A stretch of DNA of 64,000 bases from Lantana camara. Taxonomy: Eukaryota > Streptophyta > Magnoliopsida > Lamiales > Verbenaceae. Both the position numbers and the translations under genes were made by a program. Location of the stretch: the NCBI GenBank assembly GCA_037501455.1, contig CM074857.1:102023501-102087500 (forward strand), in the 5' to 3' direction. Below, piece after piece: positions 29,201 to 42,200 of the stretch (within the stretch, counting starts at the first letter, position 1; every line of letters starts with the position of its first letter). The notes beneath the pieces are model-generated. The model was not told where the DNA came from. It worked only from the letters and a program-made list of their open reading frames with translations, and ran no database searches.

Positions 29201-29482
29201 ATTGTGGATATCTAGGCTAACCACCATGGGGTAGTCAGAGGTTTCACTTGCCCCGTGGGGTGTTACAATATGCCCTAAATCCCTATCACTGAACCCTATT
29301 ACTTCATTTTCCTTAGGGTTGCTGACGCTCGTCTCCTTGATGGCATAAATTTGTTTAGGTGCCGAGGGACATTGGTTGTAGCTTCGCACATAACGGTGAC
29401 GAGAGGCGTTGGAATCCCCTCTTGAAGAGCCTCCAGCGATCACATGGATAACCGCAAATGGAGCGTCCTCTTGTTCAGACAT
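26245..29482 (-). pseudogene. gypsy pol: protease, RT, two RNase H domains, partial integrase
   Basis: Pieces in order: protease 29006-29482 with LVDSGNSVNVLPY; linker 28271-28822 (FLRENIDVFAWKASDL); RT palm 27815-28078 with FGLKNAGATYQ and YVDDMIVKSE; RT thumb and first RNase H 26966-27760 ([20 protein letters not shown]); second RNase H and linker 26325-27020 (NNEAEYETLIQGLKIA); integrase zinc finger, after a frameshift near 26345, down to 26245. Each junction is a stop or frameshift compared with the uninterrupted copy. Confidence 0.93.
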
Positions 29483-29521
29483 CTTCTGCTTACCTCGGGT
29501 GCTACTCTCCGGGCCACGCTC

Positions 29522-31463
29522 TTAGGGGCTTCTTGAGCACGATGGACTCCTTCTCCTCTCTCTGGTCCGCTCGTTGCAACGTTCGTCATAACGTTCCAAA
29601 ACCTTCACAAATTCCTTCAAGTGGCCTCCAGCGATAAACCTTTGTATCTCACTTTCCAGCTGGCAGCATTCATCAATGTCATGCCCTTTTTGCTTATGGA
29701 AAGCGCAGTATTTTCCTGAGCGCTTCTGAGACTCCGTCTTCCTCAGTTTTTGAGGCCCTTTAAAGAGTTTCTTGTCAGAGAGGGAGTAGATCTCGGAGAT
29801 AGGCCTGTTGAGGGGGATGCGCTCGAATCTGCAAGGGGGAGGTGATGATTTACGCCTTTCCTTGTAGGATTCATCTCGCCCCCGCTCGTTCTTCTGTTGG
29901 CTGGGGTGTCGGGGAGCATTTGACCCCGTACATGTCCTCGAGCGCAAACTACGGCTCGACGATCTCCCTCATGGCCATCAGCGATACCGATATTTTCTTA
30001 ACAATGGTGTCCGCAAACTTCTTACTCACATACTATTTGTAATTGACAGCCTTGAAAAGGAAATGGATCAGAAAATCCATCGAGGGCCTCTCCATCAATA
30101 GTACCTCCTTGTTAAAGTGGGCAAAGAAGGACCGGAGGGGCTCATGTTCGCCTTGGACCAAGTTGTAAAGGGTCGTTGGCGCAGTGACTGGAGCCTTCAA
30201 GGAGTTGAATTGATTCAAGAAGGCATTGGTGAGGTCCTCGTATAACCAGATCGAGCGGGGTGGCAACCACTTGTACCACTCTTGGGCCATTCCAACGTGG
30301 GAAGTGACGAAAACTTTGGCCCAATAGTAACTGGAATGCTCATACAAGTGCATGAGATGCAAAAAATGATCTAAATGTTCTGCGGGGTCAGTAGTTCCAT
30401 CATAGCGGTTGATGGAGGTGGGTACTTTGCCCATTCCAACTTGGGCTATCAAAACTTCTTCAACGAGGGGAGAGCCCCTCGCCAAGGGGTGGTGGTATCC
30501 CCCCTCGTGACCATAATTTTCATAATTTTTCTCTTGCCCCTAGTGTCGAGAAGCGTGCTGTTGTCGGGCTCGTTGGCGGGCGTCTCTGGCATTGGCTCTC
30601 TCGCTCCCACCATAAGGGGCTTGAGACCGCGCTTGAGAGAGTTGTCCCACCATGTTTTGCAACCCCTGCAGCTAGTCTTGCACAGCCACGAGGAGGTTGG
30701 GATCTTTTTCTCTTACTTTACTTCCTCGCTTCGAGGCTTGAGAGTGAACCTCATCATCGACATCAATTCTTTCTACAGGCTCTTTTCCCTTACCAGCCTG
30801 TGGGCGCTCCTGCTCTTCCCTCATGGGAACTTCCTTCTCATTGACAGGTGAAGGTGGCGGTCGAGCTTGCAAGACTGTTTGGGCCACCATGAGCGGGTGG
30901 ACCTGCCACCCTCCCATAGGAAGGGTAATCTGAGCAGCTTGCCCAAAAGGGAAATATGTAGAGGTGAAATTTTTCCATGCGTTCTGGGTCGCTTGAACCT
31001 TGCATTGGGTATATATGGCCTGCAACTGCCTAGGCGTCATAGGGGGTAACTCCACCCCTTCAATCTCTTTGGGGATAACAATAGGCAGTTGAATTTGCCC
31101 CTCGTGGTATGGCTGAATGGCAGGTAACAGGGCAGAAGGGGTTAATGTGTAACCCGGTAGAGGCATCATGAAAGAATATACCCCCGGATGGACTTGGGTG
31201 GCGTGGAGCTGATTTTGGGGAATATGGAGCGCAGATACTCCCGCCACCGTGGCGGTGGGTTGTTTTGCATTGGTTTCCACCGTGGGGATAACTTGCTCCA
31301 TCGTGGGGGGAGCTCCTCCAACTGGCGGCGCAGCTCCCTTTGTAGCCAGGAGTGGGGTGTTATCGTTGTTGCCGCGTGGAAGGTCATCGTCCCACTGCGC
31401 CTGATCTGGTGGTGACCATGGTGAAGTTGGTGTTTGTTTCGCAACTAACAAAGAAGAAAGCAA
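29522..31463 (-). pseudogene. gypsy gag
   Basis: The N-terminal Pro/Gln-rich part is 30672-31463. The gag domain is 30033-30485 (NRYDGTTDPAEHLDHFLHLM, KVFVTSHVGMAQEWY, stop at 30033) and the nucleocapsid with zinc knuckle CAFHKQKGHDIDEC is in 29522-29947. Two stops and at least one frameshift break it. Confidence 0.9.
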
Positions 31464-31494
31464 AAGAGTGGTTTCCCACAGACGGCGCCAAAAA

Positions 31495-32298
31495 TGATGG
31501 GTCCGAATCTAAGGTATCCAAACTCCAATCACTTTATGATTTGTTTAGTGTGGGGAAACAGAGAGTGGAATCTGTCGAAAAGGATGGGGGTTCAACCTGC
31601 TAGGACAAACACCAAAAAGCAAACGGTCAGAAGGCCAAGCTGAGGGAACTAGGGGTGATGCCTAGTTTGGCTCTCCGACGCTTAAGTCGGGTTATGGTCT
31701 GAAAAAAAGAAAGTAATTACAGAGCATAAAGATATGGAAGCTTGCTTACAGTGAAGGGGATGAACTCCCTTATTTATAGTTGAGGGTCAGGGACCCTTTG
31801 GTAATTGTCACCGTGTGGTCCTAGCCTAATGTTGCCCTAACACGTGGCGTGATGAGGAGAATCCTAGGAGAATCTCCTGCAAAAGCTGATGAAAAGTTGG
31901 TGGCGGGCAATAGTGGTAGGGGCGCGGGTGTGTACCTTGTGTCAGAGAGCTGCTTTGAGAGTTGATACCGAGGGCTGGATGCACACTCGGGTTTAATATA
32001 GGTTATGGAGGCTCACGGTCCCGAGGGGCATCTGGGCCAACGCCATGGAACCCAAGAGGGGAACCCATTCCTTTGTTTGCCCATGCGAGTAGGCATCTCC
32101 GAGGGTGAGTGCACGAGGGCTTTGAGGGTTACAGTACTTCACGCTCGGGAATTAATCTCTTTGAGTGATTGGAACACCCTTGTGAACGAGGGCATGGCTC
32201 GTTTCAAGGGTGGCATACGTGGGGCCCTGGCTTCCACGCATTGCACACTGATGACGCCACGTGTCAAGACGAGGATCAAGCGTGTTTTAGCCCCATCA
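31495..32298 (-). repeat. 5' LTR of the truncated gypsy element
   Basis: About 804 bp, starting TGATGGGGCTAAAACACG and ending CCATCA on the minus strand, alignable with the LTR at 55056-55908. A TATA-like CTATAAATAAG lies near 31770. The primer site follows within two bases. Confidence 0.85.
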
Positions 32299-32499
32299 TA
32301 ATCATTATAAAAAATAGAGAAAAATATTTATGCAATGTGTTCACTGTTACATCCACAAGGAACAAAAATACATTACAATATATTCCCGAATATGGAGAAG
32401 TACTACGAAAATGATTTGATTTTCAACAAAACGTACATAATATAGAATCCAACAGTGAAGAAAATAAATAGAAATTACCTAGATGCCAATCAACAAGTT

Positions 32500-33780
32500 G
32501 AATTGGTTCTACAGGTAGCAACAATTGTAATGACGCCGACGAAGAGCTCATCTACAAAGATATGACGTCCAAGTATATAGAGTTCAATAAAATCACAACC
32601 GGTTTGGATGAAAATCAATTGATTGATAATTCTAAATTAGCTTTAATTACTAAGGAATTACAAGTTCTGAAATACTAGGAAAAAAACATATTTAACACAG
32701 AAAAGTTGCAGATGTAATTGGATTTATGAACAATAAGAAATAATTAAACATTTACAAATTATGATACAATTATTATTATTTTATATTTTTTATTTCGATG
32801 AAGGTTGAAAACTACCACAATTAATTTTTGGGATGACCTAGCAGTGACAGAAGGACGCTGGTTAAAAAAAATGGAAAAGAAAAGAGCAATTGTGGGAATT
32901 TGGAGGTTAAAGAAACAAATATACCAAGGTATGATAGAGAAACAAACACAAAAAGAAACAAGTAAGACATAGAATAAGTAGATTTTATACACAAAATGGA
33001 TCAAGTAATAATAACATATAAGATGAGCTACAATTAAAGACAACTTTTGCAATGACTATAATTCTCAATCCAACTTGTACCCAAGCAGAGAAGCTCAATA
33101 CATGATGAGTTGAACTTCTGTTATTATCATAATATAAAGAAAAAATACCAAAAGATTTTAATATTTTTAAAATTAGAGAATAAGCAATTTCAAAATTGTT
33201 TATATGATAAACAGATTGACATCCTTTGAGGGAACAAATATAGAGGAATTATAGATGTCCAAAAAAATAAAAAGCACGAACGAAATAACCCTCACAGAAG
33301 CCATTCATTATTGTCAGAAGTTACAAGAGGTAATCTAAACAAATGAAAAATAATCCTATAACCATATGTTCTTTTTAATATTTGAAAAAAGTAATAATAT
33401 AATATTTTTTGGATGAATTAAAATACAAACTCCACTGATACCTGAAGAGTTAACACTATTACTTCAAAGTAACGGTCGACTTCGTAGAAAACATATTTAG
33501 ATATCAAATCAATATCAAAAACCATGCAATGAATATAGTGCAGAAATTGCATGGACGACGAAGTGAAGCATCACCAAGGTATAAAATCTAAAAACACATA
33601 AAAGTTAAAACCATGACATACAAATAACTAAAATATAATGTTCAAAAAATACAGATATAAGATTACCAAAAACGTGGCAGATGCAAGTGAACGCTCAAGA
33701 ATTGCGCTATTTGAAGAAGTTCTTAAGGTGTATATTGGACGACCGGTAGGTCATTATATTGAGGCAATTACCGAGGTTAG
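32500..33780 (+). pseudogene. Replication protein A (RPA70)-like fragments
   Basis: Several short plus-strand coding islands separated by AT-rich non-coding sequence resemble OB-fold segments of plant RPA large subunits. About 32515-32680 is open for roughly 50 residues; about 32700-32720 encodes KVADVIGFM; about 32808-32860 encodes KTTTINFWDDLAVTEG; about 33672-33765 encodes VADASERSRIALFEEVLK and on. In RPA-like proteins these are successive strands of DNA-binding domains, and the spacing suggests exons. Such copies are common both as diverged host genes and inside Helitrons; I see no Helitron end or helicase here. Stop codons follow most islands. Confidence 0.45.
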
Positions 33781-34059
33781 AGAAACAATCAAACTCAACA
33801 CGAAATAAAAAAAGTTAATAAAGTGTAAAACTTTGCATGAAGAAGAAACATCACTTCACTATAAAACTTTGGTAGCAACAATAGAGAAACAATATAACTT
33901 CCTTTCCTAGCTCGGCAAAAATATGAAAATACGAAATGAAATTTTGTTCGTTGTTGGAAAAATTCTAAGAAAAATTGGAAGAACACAAAAGGTGAAAAAA
34001 AGCAAATAACAAAACCAAGGCAAAGGGAATAGAACAACAGGAGAAAGAAAAACAAATTA

Positions 34060-34370
34060 AATTGAGGTTTTATTGTCTAATAAATCTTTCATTTTCTCAT
34101 TGTAATGAAATGCCCATAAATTGGGATTTCGGTAACCTCACAGGGTTAACCTCTTAGGGTTGGCCAATTAAGTAGAGCACGTAGGTTTTAATCCTGATAA
34201 GATTGCAAGTTCAAACTCCCTTCATCTCCATGGGGTGAGGTACAATATAAGTTATTTGTAATTGTTCGTTGAGCCCGAGCAGAAAAAAAGAAAAAAGATA
34301 AATTGGTACTTCGGTGAACTATTATAAACACACCTAAAAAATCGATTAATAGTCTTTCCCGCACCTTAGA
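34060..34370. repeat. Duplicated block with tRNA-like boxes (partner 39485-39750)
   Basis: The block reads AATTGAGGTTTTATTGTCTA at one end and CACACCTAAAAAATCGATTA at the other and is repeated, diverged, at 39485-39750 on the other side of the complete subtilase. Inside are GGGTTGGCCAATTAAGTAGAG and AGTTCAAACTCCC, similar to A and B boxes of tRNA-derived SINEs. Because the flanks are duplicated too, the pair marks a tandem-duplication boundary rather than two insertions. Confidence 0.5.
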
Positions 34371-34582
34371 CATAAGAGTTCAACACCAATGTCCGGTGTA
34401 ACACCAACTATCATCTCCAGCACCTAAAGAGGGATAAAATTTGTGTTCAAATTATAATATAAGAGTAATTGGAAGGACTTCAGGTTTATATATTATGAGA
34501 ACTAACATATTACTTACTGATGGTAGATCATACCACCTAACTATGTTCATCTTCATTCCACTTCCCTCATTAACATATCAAC

Positions 34583-37500
34583 CTAAACAGAAACTACATT
34601 AAGACCAATGGGACTTCTAACAACATGAACTCCATCACTCCAGGTCAAAGCTCCAAACACAAACTCCCCATTGCTCGTCTTGTAAGGACTAAAACTTATC
34701 TCGAAATCCATCTTATCTCCCATTTTTCCAAACCTGAGCTCATTAGGCACGACCGAAAAACATTCACCCCGGCAGGATAATCTATCTTTGCCTTGTAAAC
34801 AGCCTGTCCTTCGCCATAGTAAGTAATTGTTCTATGCACAGTTGTGCTTCCTCTCAAATTTGAAACTCCAATTGAGGGATAGTTGAAATCATAAGATGAC
34901 TTAGAGGAGTTTTTGCAGTATGTTGGCATGCCAGTTAGGTTTTTCAGCTGAACCGGGCTTGGGCTCATGCTGCTGCAGAGAAAATCAAGAATGTCATTTG
35001 TATTGTGATCATAAACTAGTCCAGGATCAATGGCTGCTTCTGGATTGATGTGGCCGGACCCATAATCGAATGGCGAGGCTTGAGTGTCGTTCGGATGTCT
35101 TTTGATGAGATTTCTCGTGTTATCTTGAATTGTTGCTGTTGGGAAGAAATATGTTTGGTTAGTAACTTATTAGACTGAACAAATTATCATCAATTTATGA
35201 AAATAACCTAGACGCTAGCAGTTGATCCTTGGATGCTTCTAGCATCTATCTCTAATTTATGCTTAAACTAAGCGAAATCCAGTTTTCCAAACACTCCAAA
35301 AGTACTTTAGAAAAGCAAAAGGTACAAAAATGTCTAGTGTTTGCAAACAATCCCTAAATTAGCGTACTCAATCCTTCTTTTTCTTGAAAAACAAAGCGTT
35401 GGAGGTATAGTGCAATTAATTAACTCTTTAATGTAGAGTTGAAAGTTTACCAGTTGTCATTATGGCGGACTTGATTGCTGCAGGACTCCATGATGGATGG
35501 AATGATTTAACAATGGCAGCAAGTGCAGAAACATGGGGGCAAGACATGGATGTGCCCGAGATTATGTTGTAGTTAACTGATCTTCCAGCAGTTGTACCAG
35601 TAGACACTGGAGACCATGCTGCCAACACGTTCACTCCCGGTGCTGTTATATCGGGCTGAGATTAAAAACGAGGAGAATATTCCTAAGTATCTTTTCCCTT
35701 TTCAGGAATCAAAAAATATTTTACACACTTTAAAGTACATCCACCAGCAAAATCTAGAACTACATATCCACTCCTGCTTGCCATGGGTGAAAATGTAATT
35801 TTTAGAATTTATTATGGGGCGTAAGCACTATTTTCATATAGAAGGGTACAATTAGTTAACACTTCGCAACTTACTTTGATAATTTCAGGGGTAATGACAT
35901 TAGGCCCCATTGATGAGAACATTGCCATTTCCGGCGCTGGTTTAGTAGGCAAAACTGTCGTTGATTTGGATATTCTAGCCACCGGATTCCTATTCCAACG
36001 AAACTTTTAATCTTCTGAAACAAAATTTTGTCAATGATCAAGGATGAAAACTCCAACTTACTTTGTTGAAGCCATGTATACTTGAAGCTTTTCTGCTTCT
36101 TGAGGGCTGATAAGTGCGCCGGGAATTTCAACCTGACCGGCACTATCTTGGGCAATTGGATCAACTAGCAATATTCCTACACCACCGCCCTGTTTAACGA
36201 AAGTTGCCTTTTCTCTACGGTTGTCAATAATTTCCTCAAGAAAGCAGACAACAATCTTCCCCTTGATCAAAGCTGGATTTAAGGTATTGTTCTTGCAAAA
36301 GCTGATTGATGAAGCAGAAAAGAAAGAGTTGGTGATTTTGAGAGACAGTTGAAAAACTTGTAGCTTTTAGAAGCTAGTTTGAGCTTGGTGTGTTAGTTTA
36401 CACAAATTTAGCCCTGATTATGTATTTATGTTTATCATCTGTGTGAGAACTCTAGAGGCTAGAGTTGTGTTGTTATTAAATAAAGGAATAATTACACATA
36501 GACCCCTTAAATTAGGTGTAAATACAACCAGCTATATATATATTTTTTGCACAATGGGGTATAAATTATAATGTAAGAAAGTTTGAATAAAAGCTTATAA
36601 ATTACATTTCAATAGTAAAGATATATTTCAAAAGTACCTAGCATTTTTTACCGGAATTCCGGGGGCTGCCGCTGCACTGCCGGCCACCAAACCGTAGAAA
36701 CCTGACATGTCCGTCGGATTCGCACTAGAACCCTGCAACATAAGCACAAAACAAACCCCACATCACAACATTTCATGATCATCATATCCTAACTTCAAAC
36801 AATATAACTGCAAATTACCTTAACAACTTGTGAGTTTCCTAGATAAACACTCGTCTGCACGTCCCTATCCATCGTACTCGCTGCCACGGTAAGTATCCAA
36901 GGAGCAACGTTGCTTGCAGTCCCCGGAAAAAAGCTATTCCCAGCTGATGCAGAAACGAGAACTCCTCTCTGAAACGCATGAAAACTTCCAATGGAATTCA
37001 CATCAGCGAAGTAACCGCTCTGAGGTGGATCGGGTCCAAGAGACATTGAAATAACATCAACACCATCACTGATTGCATCATCCATGGCTAAGAGAACGTC
37101 AGCATCGCTGCAGAAATTGAACCAGCAAGCTTTATAGATTGAGAGCCGAGCATTGGGTGCACCTCCTCTTGCATTCCCTCTGGCTATGCCATATAAGTCT
37201 ACATTTGGGACCACTGCACCAGCAATGGTGGATGCTGTGTGGCTCCCATGGCCGTCGCTGTCTCGTGCCGAGAGGTAGAATGTGGACCCGAATGAATCGA
37301 GGGGACCGTACTCTGCTAGGAACCCTTTGTAGTAAAATCTAGCTCCGACAATCTTTCTGCAAAGTTGTAGTTGTTTATTAATAATTAGGGATAATTACAT
37401 TCCTATACCCTGAGTTTTAACCTATCCTGAACTCATGTTTGGCCAGTGTATGCTATTATATTCATATAATATCTATTCTCAATGGGAAAGGTGAGTGTTC

Positions 37501-38996
37501 AAAAAATAATTAGAGATTGATATCAACAAGATTCATGGATTCAGATGTAACGTACAATCTTTTAGAAGGAAAGTTTTTGTAATTTTTAAAATTTCAGGGG
37601 AAGTTCGTGTAATCAAACCAAACCCCAAGGTAAGTCGCTGTAACTATCCATTGAGCTTTTCGAAAAAGTAAGGATCATAATAATAGGGTCATATACATAA
37701 GATCCTTTTGGAGATTGATGATAGGCTGCAGTTGGAGATTCATGAAATTGTAATTACCACCCCTAGAGGTTTGCTCATATCTTACAAATAACACCAGCGT
37801 TAGTCATCTCTATTATAGAAAACCCCTACATATGATAGTGTCATGGGGAAACTTACAGAGGTGTTTTTGGTAATTACCCCAATCTTTGCATGTGCAAATT
37901 GCAATACGATTACCTGTTGCAGTTTGATAGTGTGAAGTTGTCCCCGGTCGAGCATACACCCTTGAATTTAGCTGCCACCGGAGGTAAGCCATAATCACTG
38001 AAGCTCTTGGATTCAGGCCAAACTCCTAAGACAAAGAGAATCAGATGTATTTTAGTTGATAAGAACATCTAAAAACTATTGAAAGACTAAAATAGTATAT
38101 TGCATTGTTAGAAAACTTTTACCTGAATCAATTACACCAACAATGATGTCTGATGTTGAGTCCATTGATGGCCCGTGATACTTTTCCAGGTCGTTTATTC
38201 GCAAAAAGTCCCAAGAATGCGTTGTGTGTAAACGATTTGTCTTGCTCTCGAATACAGATACAACCGAATCACTCTCAGTAAGTGTTTCTGCTTGACTTGA
38301 AGTCAGCATTGCCGAGAAGCCTCTGAACGTTTTGGTGTAGTGATGGCGTGCTGCATCGAGGGCCCCATCATAGCTGAAAGATTCATTTGACAACATTTAA
38401 ACTCATTTAGTGTGTGTATGTGTGTGTATTAGCTCTCCTAGACTGACACATACACACCTTTTAGTGTGTGTGCTCAAAGAAATCACCCTCGGACGACAGA
38501 ATTCGTCACCAAACACTTGTTACTAATTAGTTTCGTGACGGGATTCTGCATCCATTGGCTAAGAAATCAGTCGCAGCTACTCTCGGCCCGTCACAAATGT
38601 TTCTGCAACGGGCTGAGAACATCTGCAACAGTTTTTAGTGAAAACTGATATTCATACAGACACATTCTAGACTCAAGCATACTCGTATGCGCGCGCGTGC
38701 GCGCGCGTGCGCATTAACAATCCTCAACTCATGCATACCTTCCCATTACCGAGGCAAGCATCTCATGATTAGCTACCACCACAGACTCCAAGTCGCGAAA
38801 CGAGTGATCTCCCATGTAAACTATGTAATGCTGCAAACACATTTGTTGCAGAAACATGAGAAAACATTCATAACATGAGAGAATCATTCCTCTGAGCATG
38901 AAATCTGAACTTTCTTACCTTTCTATCAGAGGCACCTCCATTTGCTAATCCCAGTCTGAACAACAAGATTAAGACAAAGTACCTAACAGCTTCCAT
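34583..38996 (-). CDS. Cucumisin-type subtilase, full-length copy C with a 1-base deletion
   Basis: Ten exons with canonical splice sites: 38919-38996, 38739-38830, 38123-38373, 37914-38025, 36819-37356, 36638-36732, 36062-36301, 35875-35989, 35451-35655, 34583-35135. They total 2279 nt, one short of a 759-residue protein, the usual size of secreted plant S8 proteases. Signal peptide ([18 protein letters not shown]) is followed by an I9 prodomain, catalytic Asp in VGVIDSG (about 139), His in DGHGSHTAS (about 214), SASAGN with the oxyanion Asn, the PA insert ([24 protein letters not shown]), and Ser in [10 protein letters not shown] (about 543). In the last exon an A run at 34756-34760 is one base short; downstream the other frame continues family sequence ([19 protein letters not shown] at 34583-34585). 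As written, translation ends at 34696 after about 720 residues, losing much of the Fn3-like domain. Confidence 0.9.
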
Positions 38997-39046
38997 GATG
39001 TCTGAAATGCAGCTTCTGGTATGAATGTGTATCAAAGATTTGTGAT

Positions 39047-39054
39047 TTTATATA
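39047..39054 (-). promoter_or_regulatory. TATA box of subtilase copy C
   Basis: TATATAAA on the minus strand, about 50 bases upstream of the ATG at 38996; the sister copy B has TATAAAA at the same place. Confidence 0.55.
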
Positions 39055-40385
39055 CAAAGAATCTGAGTTTATGAAGATGCTTCGTTTTCGTTAAGCCGGC
39101 ATGGTACTGGACTCCATGCCTAAAGTACAAATGCATGGTTTAGATTAGGCAGAAAAGGCGTTATGGATCTTGTCAAGATTTTGATTATTTTGTCACTGGA
39201 ATGCTTCAGCCGGCTTTTGTTTGCATGTATATATGCCCAGAATAATTCCTCTTTGTTTTAATTATATATGTATATGAAGAAGGAACCAAATTCTGAGAAA
39301 TGAATCTGGTGAAACATGTTACTAAAAATATTGGCATGTGGCCTCAATTTTGTGCCAATCTTATGCTTTTACCGTTATAAATTGAAGATTTTAAGAATCT
39401 TCATTATGTTGTTACCTAATTCATGTGATTGACATCTTGATTATGTCTTAATTGATTATGATTAATTGTCTAATAATGCCAACAAATCGAGGTTTTATTG
39501 TCTAGTAAATCTTCCATTTTCTCACTGTAATGAAATGCCCATAAATTGAGACTTTGGTAACCTCACAGGGTTGGCCAAATAGAGCATGTAAGGTTTAATC
39601 TTGACGAGGCAAGTTCAAACTCCCTTTGTCTCTATGAGGTGAAATAATATTCGTAATTGTTCGTTGAACCCAACCCAAAAAAGATGAATTGGGACTTCAG
39701 TGAGCTATTGTAAACACACCTAAAAAATCGATTAATAGTTTCTCCGGCACCTTATGTCTACGGTGCGCAAGGACATCCCCGTAGGTAGCTACACTTCTCA
39801 ACATATGTACGAGTTTGTTCTCCCAAGATAGGATTGAAGTTAGAGAAATGACCTTGTAACGTCATGCTTGTCAGCATACGAATGAGTTTGCTCTCCCAAA
39901 GTAGGGCCAGAAATAGAGAAATGACCAAGTCCTGTAGGTAAGAATCAGAAGCAAACAATGCCGTCATCGTCATGCTTTCTTTATATAGCCTCGTTCAGAA
40001 AGCATAAACTTTTATAGCCTAGTCAAACAACTGTTTGTCCTTTGATTCAGTCCAAATCTTGTATAATGTAATGACAGTATCTCCTGTAACACTCACCGAT
40101 ACACGTTGCGTGCATCTGTATCGACAAACGACGATTGAAATAATCAGAAAAACACATTACTTTTCATTGTAATTCAACGTTCCGGCAACTGAATCTGCAC
40201 ATTAGACGTGCAAAAATGAAACTTTGTTTCCTGCAACAATCTATACCGTTTGTACACAACAACAACTACAGGTATTACATGAATTCTGAGTAGTGTCTGC
40301 ACATTTTCCTACCAATTGCTGGAGGAAAATGCAAGTCATTTAACCTTCCCACTTGAAGATGCTACCGCTGGACCCCGGAAAAAGA
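39055..40385. other. Intergenic region between VPS4 copy C and subtilase copy C
   Basis: No gene seen. It is paralogous to about 20810-23130 in unit B, without the MULE found there, and includes the duplicated block at 39485-39750 that is partnered with 34060-34370. Confidence 0.6.
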
Positions 40386-40919
40386 AAACATAAAGGGATA
40401 ATTACAAAAATGGTATACCATCTCCACCCATTTAGCAAAAAGGGTACTTAGATTTTTCCGGTAACAGATATACCCCACACCTCCGAAAACCGCCCAAATC
40501 AATGCACTTTTTCGCCGGAGCAGTTAAAGACGCCGGAAACCACTGATGACGTGGCACTTATTTACTCGTAGACGTTTCGGTTGTGCCATAATTTTTTTTT
40601 GCCACATAAGTGCTGAGTTGGTGGACATGTATATAACCTAAAAAAAACTAATTGCAAATTCATATAACAAAATTAAAATAAAATCTGAAAACAAAAAATA
40701 GGGAAAAATCATCTCATTTAAACAACATTCCAACTTAAAATAATATATTTTATGATATTTGATTATTTTCACATGTATATATATTTATATATTTTAGTAT
40801 TGAATTTAATTAAATACATAATATATTATTCATGAAATTTTAAATTAAAAAGAAAACTAAAAAAATCAAAAAGAAAAAAAAAACTCAGATTTTGGGTTCT
40901 TCGTCCCTCATCCAATTCT

Positions 40920-41315
40920 CAGAAAAAAAAGGGAAAATCTTTAAATAGTATCAAAAAGTTGAAAAAAATCCTTTTAGGTCCCCAGTTTTGAAAAAGTTCT
41001 CATTCAATCCCCAATTGAAAAACAAAATTCATTTTAGGTCCCCACAAACAGTACATGTTCGTACATTGTCTTTAGGAATTGCGTACATTTTTTAGGGAAT
41101 TGCGTATAAAAATCCCGGAATCTCGTATATACGACATTCCGGGATTTTTATACGTAATTCCCTAAAAAATGTATGCAATTCCTGAATTATTATACAACCT
41201 TGGGGAGTAAAAAGGAATTTTGTTTTTCGATTGGGGAGTGAACAAGAACTTTTTCAAAATTGGGGAGTGAAAAGGAAATTCAGTTTACATTTGGGGATTT
41301 TTGAGGAATTATCCG
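40920..41315. repeat. Foldback MITE inside the Pack-MULE (left)
   Basis: A palindromic element centred near 41125 (AATCCCGGAATCTCGTATAT against ACGACATTCCGGGATT), with arms containing GGGGACCTAAAATG-like and CTCCCCAATTTTGAAAAAGT-like sequence in opposite orientation. Related in design to the one at 42530-42930. Confidence 0.65.
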
Positions 41316-41680
41316 GAAAAAGTAATCAGATTTTGGTTATGGATTAAATTTCGTTGCTTTCCGTGGGAAAAGATCTTGAATTTCGTCCTCATCCAATTCT
41401 CAATATTATTCCCTGTCTTCAACCTCTACCTTCAATTCTCCATTCTCTGCTACATTCTAAGTTCAAACCAAATAAAGCACCCTCACTAATTATTCTCAAT
41501 CATCCATCTTGATTTAAAATCCTAGATTTTGATTCAAAAATCTGGATATCCACAAATTGAGGAAATTAGATCCATCTGGGAATACTAGATGTTGATTCAA
41601 AAACCATCTTCAAAAATCTGGATACTCAAATTGAAGAAATCTGGAAAAGCTTCAGATTCGAAGGTACGAAGAAATTAGAT

Positions 41681-42200
41681 TTGGATATCCAAATTGAAGA
41701 AATCTGGAAAAGCTACAGATTTGGATATCCGAGAGTGACTCTTCGTGCTCCCAGCAAACAAAACCAAACAAAGCTCCTTAGATATTCCACTTTTGCTTCA
41801 TCCAAAAACAAAATCAAAGATTCTTCTTCAACAATACTCAAATCCCAGTTCAAGAAACTCAACTCCACCTCCAAATCGTCCACGGATTCAACCAACAAAT
41901 CATCATCAGATCTAACCAAACTAACACCATCCAAGAACGAAACCCCCCACCAAAGAATCGAAAAGGCCCAAGGCCGACAAAACCCAACCGAAGAAGCCCC
42001 AAAAGAAACTCCCGAGCTGGATCGATCAGGACGACGAAGACGAAGACCCAGTTTCGGAATTCGGGGACCTCCCATCAAAGTTCCAGGAAAGCTTCATCCC
42101 AGACATGGAGAAAATCTCCAAAACATCACAGGTGCTGAGGAGGATGAACATTAAGGCGTGGATGGCGTTTGTGAGGCTGAAACTAAGCCGTCGCCACCGT
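41681..42200 (+). pseudogene. Captured host gene fragment in the Pack-MULE
   Basis: A Ser/Thr/Lys-rich plus-strand frame (STFASSKNKIKDSSST, QFKKLNSTSKSSTDSTNKSS) runs to a run of six C at 41943-41948. After that, coding character moves to another frame with PKKPQKKLPSWIDQDDEDED and EFGDLPSKFQESFIPDMEKI and continues to about 42190. The first part resembles a plastid transit peptide in composition. One base lost or gained in the C run would rejoin the two. I do not recognise the parent protein. It is flanked by a CT microsatellite at about 42259-42292. Confidence 0.5.

Larger units (their letters stand above)
26245..32298 (-). mobile_element. Ty3/gypsy element, 3'-truncated, Tat-like
   Basis: On the minus strand the element starts with a complete 5' LTR (32298 to 31495), then a tRNA-Asp-type primer site (TGGCGCCGTCTGTGGGA, about 31474-31491), gag and pol. 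It is collinear with the uninterrupted element at 55056-62144. It ends abruptly within the zinc-binding part of integrase ([11 protein letters not shown] at about 26247-26280), where VPS4 exon 1 begins. Integrase core and 3' LTR are lost, and there is no right-hand partner for a TSD. Many stops and frameshifts show it is old. Confidence 0.93.

Noticed and set aside
33795..34055. Minus-strand ORF rich in Phe and Leu
   Set aside because: Low-complexity AT-rich sequence. Apparent membrane segments come from poly(T) tracts.
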